Source: an uncultured Oscillospiraceae bacterium
GTDB lineage: Bacteria; Bacillota; Clostridia; Oscillospirales; Oscillospiraceae
DNA: 54,384 nucleotides
NCBI GenBank assembly: GCA_934589225.1
Contig: CAKTNS010000014.1
Location: forward strand, 1 to 54,384
Reading direction: 5' to 3'
The translations under genes were made by a program, and so were the position numbers. A model generated the notes under the pieces. The model searched no databases. It saw only the letters and a list, made by a program, of their open reading frames with translations, and was not told the origin of the DNA. Numbering within the stretch: the stretch's first letter is position 1; the number at the start of each line of letters is the position of its first letter. Below, piece after piece: positions 50,994 to 54,384 of the stretch.

Positions 50994-52028
50994 ATGGATA
51001 CTTTGTATTTATCCGCCGATGCCCCGGAAACTCCGGAGATCGCGGCGAAAATCATCCAAAAGGGGGGGCTCGTGGCCATCCCCACGGAGACGGTCTACGG
51101 CCTGGGGGCCAACGGCCTGGATGAAAACGCGGTGCTGAAAATTTTTGAAGCCAAGGGCCGCCCCCAGGATAACCCCCTGATCCTCCATGTGGCCCAGCCT
51201 CTGGAAATGGAGCGGTTCTGCCATGATATTCCCAAGGCTGCCTACCTTCTGGCGGAAAAATTCTGGCCCGGCCCTCTGACCATGGTGCTGCCCGCCCGTG
51301 ATACGGTGCCCAAGCGCACCACCGCAGGGCTCTCCACCGTGGCCGTCCGGTGCCCGGACAGCCTGGTGACCCGGAAGATCATCGCCCTGGCAGGGGTGCC
51401 CATTGCGGCTCCCTCCGCCAATATTTCCGGCAAGCCCTCCACCACCACCGCCCAGCATGTGCGCCATGACCACGACGGGAAAATCGACGCCATTGTAGAC
51501 GGCGGCCCCTGCCGGGTTGGGGTGGAGTCCACCATTGTGGATTTGACCGAGGACCGGCCCCGGCTGCTGCGGCCCGGCGGTGTCACCCCGGAGCAGCTTC
51601 TGGAGGTTCTGGGGGACCTGGTCATCGACAAGGCGGTGACGGCCCAGATCGACAAGGACGCGGTGGTCAAGGCCCCGGGCATGAAATACCGCCACTATGC
51701 CCCGGCGGAGCCCGTGGTCATCGTCTCCGGCAGCCGGGAAAAGGCGGCGGAATATATCCACCGGCACTTTGCCCCCGGGGACCGGGTGCTGTGCTTTGAA
51801 GAGGAGCTGCCCCTGTACGCCGACTGCGCCCCTCTGGCCTACGGCAAGGAAAGCGACGTGGATACCCTCAGCGCCGGGCTCTTTGCCGCCCTGCGGATTC
51901 TGGACGACCCCACCATCGGCAAGGTCTATGCCCGGTGCCCTGTCGGGGGCGGCGTGGCCTATGCCGTGCAGAACCGGCTTAAAAAAGCCGCGGCCTTCCA
52001 CATTGTGGACGGGGAGGAAGAACCATGA
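50994..52028 (+). CDS. L-threonylcarbamoyladenylate synthase (Sua5/TsaC type)
   Basis: 344 residues: an N-terminal YrdC/TsaC domain (GGLVAIPTETVYGLGANG, KGRPQDNPLILH, VAVRCPD, APSANISGKPSTT) plus the C-terminal Sua5 extension (GMKYRHYAP onward). It makes the intermediate for t6A at position 37 of ANN-decoding tRNAs and is normally essential. ATG at 50994 is seven bases from GAGGA; the ribosome binding site begins immediately after the terminator T tract, so transcription must come from readthrough or a weak local promoter that I could not identify. Overlaps the next gene by four bases. Confidence 0.94.
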   Translation: MDTLYLSADAPETPEIAAKIIQKGGLVAIPTETVYGLGANGLDENAVLKIFEAKGRPQDNPLILHVAQPLEMERFCHDIPKAAYLLAEKFWPGPLTMVLPARDTVPKRTTAGLSTVAVRCPDSLVTRKIIALAGVPIAAPSANISGKPSTTTAQHVRHDHDGKIDAIVDGGPCRVGVESTIVDLTEDRPRLLRPGGVTPEQLLEVLGDLVIDKAVTAQIDKDAVVKAPGMKYRHYAPAEPVVIVSGSREKAAEYIHRHFAPGDRVLCFEEELPLYADCAPLAYGKESDVDTLSAGLFAALRILDDPTIGKVYARCPVGGGVAYAVQNRLKKAAAFHIVDGEEEP

Positions 52029-54016
52029 TCCTGGGGATCACCGGTGGCACCGGCTGCGGGAAAACCACCCTGCTCTCCTGCATCGCCGCCCTAGGTGGCA
52101 CGGTGCTGGACTGTGACGAAATCTACCATGACCTTCTAAAAAGGGATCATGAAATGCTCTCGGCCATTGAAAACCGCTTTCCCGGCTCGGTAACGCCGGA
52201 GGGCCTGGACCGGAAAAAGCTGGGAGCCCTGGTTTACAAAGACCCCCAGGCCCTGAAGGACCTGAATGCCATCACCCACAGCCGTGTTTTGCGGGCGGTG
52301 GAGCGGGCCTTGGAAGCCAAGCCCAGGCTTGCGGCCATTGATGCCATTGCCCTGTTTGAAAGCGGGCTGAACCGGCTCTGCCACAAGACCGTGGCGGTGG
52401 TGGCGCCCCAGGAGACCCGGGTGGCCCGGCTCATGGCCCGGGACGGCATTGACGAAGCCTACGCCCGCAGCCGCATCGCCGCCCAGCATGAAGAAGGCTG
52501 GTTTCGGGACCGGTGCGACTTCATTCTGGAAAATTCCGGCACCAAAGAGCAGTTTCGGCAGAAGTGCCTTGCTTTTTTGAAGGAATTGGATATAATGGAA
52601 CAAGACAATAAACAAACAGGAGGATGTACAATGAACGCTGAAGAACTGCGCGAAGCGCTGCTGTCCAGCCCCAAGAACGGCTTCGTGGGCCTGACCCAGG
52701 AGGAGCGGGCTGAGATGGAAGCCTACTGCAAACGCTATGCCGCTTTTATGGATGCCTGCAAGACCGAGCGGGAGGCCACAGCCTGGGCAAGCCGTGAGGC
52801 CGAGAAGCACGGCTTTAAGCCCGCTGTCCCCGGTATGGAGGTCAAGCCCGGCGACAAGATTTACATGAACAACCGGGGCAAGAGCTTTATGATCGCCGTG
52901 GTGGGTACCGAGAGCCTGGCCCAGGGTGCCAACATCTGCGCCGCCCACGTGGATTCCCCCCGGATGGACTTGAAGCCCCAGCCCATGTATGAGGATTCCG
53001 AGATCGCCTACTTCAAGACCCATTACTATGGCGGCATCAAGAAGTACCAGTGGACCTGCGTGCCTCTGGCCATCCACGGCGTGGTCTGCAAGAAGGACGG
53101 CAGCCAGGTCACTGTGACCATCGGTGAAGAGGAGACCGATCCCATCCTGGTGGTTTCCGACCTGCTGATCCACCTGTCCGCGGACCAGATGAAGAAGACC
53201 CTGGCCGAGGGCATCGCCGGTGAGCAGCTGAACGTGATCCTGGGCACCGAGCCCCTGGAGGGCGAGGGCAGCGACCTGGTGAAGCTGAACATCATGCGGC
53301 TGCTGAACGAGAAGTACGGCATCGTGGAAGACGACTTCCGCACCGCCGAGCTCACCGTGGTCCCCGCCGGCAAGTGCCGGGAGGTGGGCCTGGACCGGAG
53401 CCTGCTGGGCGCTTACGGCCATGATGACCGGGTCTGCGCCTATGCCGAGCTGGAGCCCATGCTGACCCTGCCCACCCCCAAGCACACCGCCGTGTGCATT
53501 CTGGCCGACAAGGAAGAAATCGGCTCCGTGGGCATCAGCGGCATGCAGAGCCATGCCTTTGAGTACTTCATGGAGATCCTCTGCGACGGCCAGGGGGTCA
53601 AGCTGAGCCATTGCTTTGCCAATTCCTTCTGCCTGTCCGCCGACGTGTCCAACGCCTTTGACCCCAACTTTGCCGAGACCTGCGACCGCCGGAACAACAG
53701 CCAGCTGAACTACGGCGTTTCCATCTGCAAGTACACCGGCGCCCGTGGCAAGGGCGGCGCCTCCGACGCCTCCGCCGAGGCTATGCAGCACGTCCGCTCC
53801 ACCCTGGACGCCGCCGGTGTCAAGTGGCAGATCGCCACCCTGGGCAAAGTAGACCAGGGCGGCGGCGGCACCGTGGCCGCCTACATGGCCAACCGGAACA
53901 TCGTCACCGTAGACGCCGGTGTCCCCGTTTTGTGCATGCACGCCCCCATAGAGATCGTCAGCAAGCTGGATTGCTACGAAACCATGAAGGCCTGCAAGGC
54001 CATTTATCTGGCGTAA
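52025..54016 (+). CDS. In-frame fusion: dephospho-CoA kinase (CoaE) - M18 aminopeptidase
   Basis: One uninterrupted 663-residue frame. Residues 1 to about 195 are CoaE, the last step of coenzyme A synthesis: P-loop GGTGCGKTT, LDCDEIYHDLL, the lid/CoA region LFESGLNRLCHK, and RSRIAAQHEEGWF in pattern. Residues 203-663 are a complete M18-family aminopeptidase. The junction (about 196-202) is short and polar and carries no stop. Start ATG 52025 overlaps the Sua5 stop. The aminopeptidase also has its own ribosome binding site and a possible promoter inside the coaE end, so a free peptidase may be made from 52631. It could be a genuine fusion, a lost coaE stop codon, or an assembly error; no indel is needed, only absence of a stop. 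Confidence 0.8.
   Translation: MILGITGGTGCGKTTLLSCIAALGGTVLDCDEIYHDLLKRDHEMLSAIENRFPGSVTPEGLDRKKLGALVYKDPQALKDLNAITHSRVLRAVERALEAKPRLAAIDAIALFESGLNRLCHKTVAVVAPQETRVARLMARDGIDEAYARSRIAAQHEEGWFRDRCDFILENSGTKEQFRQKCLAFLKELDIMEQDNKQTGGCTMNAEELREALLSSPKNGFVGLTQEERAEMEAYCKRYAAFMDACKTEREATAWASREAEKHGFKPAVPGMEVKPGDKIYMNNRGKSFMIAVVGTESLAQGANICAAHVDSPRMDLKPQPMYEDSEIAYFKTHYYGGIKKYQWTCVPLAIHGVVCKKDGSQVTVTIGEEETDPILVVSDLLIHLSADQMKKTLAEGIAGEQLNVILGTEPLEGEGSDLVKLNIMRLLNEKYGIVEDDFRTAELTVVPAGKCREVGLDRSLLGAYGHDDRVCAYAELEPMLTLPTPKHTAVCILADKEEIGSVGISGMQSHAFEYFMEILCDGQGVKLSHCFANSFCLSADVSNAFDPNFAETCDRRNNSQLNYGVSICKYTGARGKGGASDASAEAMQHVRSTLDAAGVKWQIATLGKVDQGGGGTVAAYMANRNIVTVDAGVPVLCMHAPIEIVSKLDCYETMKACKAIYLA
52569..52596 (+). 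promoter_or_regulatory. Possible internal promoter for the aminopeptidase
   Basis: TTGCTT (52569-52574), 16-base spacer, TATAAT (52591-52596), located within the last CoaE codons. Start would be near 52603, giving a 28-base leader. Confidence 0.55.
52631..54016 (+). CDS. M18-family aminopeptidase, internal start
   Basis: 461 residues if started at ATG 52631, which has a strong AACAGGAGGATG ribosome binding site. M18 zinc enzymes remove acidic or neutral N-terminal residues. Visible ligand motifs: AAHVDSPRMDLKP (His), GAYGHDDRVCAYAELEP (Asp), ADKEEIGSVGISG (Glu-Glu), and MHAPIEIVSKLD near the C-terminus (His). The length matches stand-alone clostridial M18 proteins, so this start yields a complete enzyme and may be the main product. 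It lies wholly inside the longer frame from 52025. Confidence 0.85.
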   Translation: MNAEELREALLSSPKNGFVGLTQEERAEMEAYCKRYAAFMDACKTEREATAWASREAEKHGFKPAVPGMEVKPGDKIYMNNRGKSFMIAVVGTESLAQGANICAAHVDSPRMDLKPQPMYEDSEIAYFKTHYYGGIKKYQWTCVPLAIHGVVCKKDGSQVTVTIGEEETDPILVVSDLLIHLSADQMKKTLAEGIAGEQLNVILGTEPLEGEGSDLVKLNIMRLLNEKYGIVEDDFRTAELTVVPAGKCREVGLDRSLLGAYGHDDRVCAYAELEPMLTLPTPKHTAVCILADKEEIGSVGISGMQSHAFEYFMEILCDGQGVKLSHCFANSFCLSADVSNAFDPNFAETCDRRNNSQLNYGVSICKYTGARGKGGASDASAEAMQHVRSTLDAAGVKWQIATLGKVDQGGGGTVAAYMANRNIVTVDAGVPVLCMHAPIEIVSKLDCYETMKACKAIYLA

Positions 54017-54029
54017 AGCTTTCAATACA

Positions 54030-54056
54030 AAAACCGGCCCGAGGGCCGGTTTTTTG
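54030..54056 (+). terminator. Terminator after the aminopeptidase
   Basis: AAAACCGGCC (54030-54039), loop CGAG, GGCCGGTTTT (54044-54053), T tract continuing. Confidence 0.92.
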
Positions 54057-54162
54057 TATAGACCAATGCAAAGGACCGTCCCTGGGATAACGCACCAGGT
54101 TTTTCCTGTTTTCGAAATATAATGATAAACGTGCGAAATTACGCAAATTCGCAAGAAATATA

Positions 54163-54326
54163 TCGTAGGGGTGGTGCTCCGCACAGTGAATCAAAATCTA
54201 TTGATTGCCGGTGGCAATCACACCATGATTCCATCGATGAATCATCGCGGCTACATTTGGTTCCGTATATTGGGTAGTACCATTCAACCGCACAGGTTGT
54301 ACATGCGACGTGGCGGGCGGCAGGTT
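54163..54326. repeat. Composite interspersed repeat, copy cluster 5 (truncated)
   Basis: It begins CGTAGGGGTGGTGCTCCGC, continues through GAATCAAAATCTATTGATT (reverse copy of 3490-3507), CATCGCGGCTACATTTGG and ACCATTCAACCGCACAGG, to GTGGCGGGCGGCAG. Other copies continue ATTGCCGCCCCTAC, but here the match stops at about 54326. Confidence 0.75.
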
Positions 54327-54384
54327 TGTATAGAGTAGTAACATAGGTAACAGGTAGAGAAGAGACATAGGTAACAGTTTTTGC
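54327..54384. mobile_element. Probable terminus of an insertion sequence, cut by the window edge
   Basis: The composite repeat breaks off in mid-module and a new sequence begins (TGTATAGAGTAG). ACATAGGTAACAG occurs twice, at 54341-54353 and 54365-54377, 24 bases apart, which looks like paired subterminal transposase sites. No transposase is within the window. Confidence 0.5.

Overview
The window reads as chromosomal DNA of a spore-forming Clostridia species, most likely a gut Oscillospirales member. The support is a spoIVA gene, a Gram-positive style type IV pilus (T4P) locus without secretin or PilP, GC-rich genes with tight ATGA/GTGA overlaps and near-consensus sigma-A promoters, and several families of interspersed fold-back repeats. 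The taxonomic call is inference; there is no rRNA gene here.

Layout. 1-591: tail of a DapA/NanA-type aldolase. 910-2970: EF-G-like GTPase. 2971-3866: repeat-rich spacer ending in the pilus promoter. 3867-22972: T4P locus in the order pilB, pilT, pilC, two tandem major-type pilins, prepilin peptidase, pilM, pilN, pilO, a giant 2,804-residue prepilin with adhesin-like domains, then three small minor pilins (GspK/I/J-like). 23026-24952 (minus): PH-domain protein and spoIVA. 25156-28987: yceD-rpmF, then der-plsY-gpsA. 28988-33466: AT-richer accessory stretch with fold-back repeats, a RelB/RelE-type toxin-antitoxin pair, an ECF sigma/anti-sigma pair, the C-terminal remnant of a large serine recombinase and a mini-hairpin array, ending at tRNA-Gln. 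33844-35969: AGE-family epimerase and RpiR-type regulator. 36042-36953 (minus): DUF4349 lipoprotein. 37139-46124: nucleoside salvage and uptake (tdk, deoC, deoD, deoB, cdd, then a BMP-type lipoprotein, ABC ATPase and two permeases). 46323-48052: DegV protein and a coiled-coil lipoprotein. 48308-54016: trmL, pgk, tpiA, Sua5/TsaC and an in-frame coaE-M18 aminopeptidase fusion. 54017-54384: another repeat, apparently broken by the end of an insertion sequence.

How the genes work together. In the pilus locus, PilB (with a c-di-GMP-type MshEN domain) and PilT would drive extension and retraction through PilC and the PilM/N/O platform, PilD would mature the pilins, and the K/I/J-like minor pilins would be expected to present the giant pilin at the fibre tip. 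The nucleoside block is self-contained: import through the BMP/ABC system, deamination and phosphorolysis by Cdd and DeoD, then DeoB and DeoC feeding triose phosphate and acetaldehyde into glycolysis (pgk and tpiA lie nearby), with Tdk recycling thymidine.

The most notable item is the giant modular prepilin (13060-21474). Next are the coaE-M18 in-frame fusion, the ATTTCAC mini-hairpin array beside tRNA-Gln, and the several fold-back repeat families that sit between operons and split the pilus locus around pilD.
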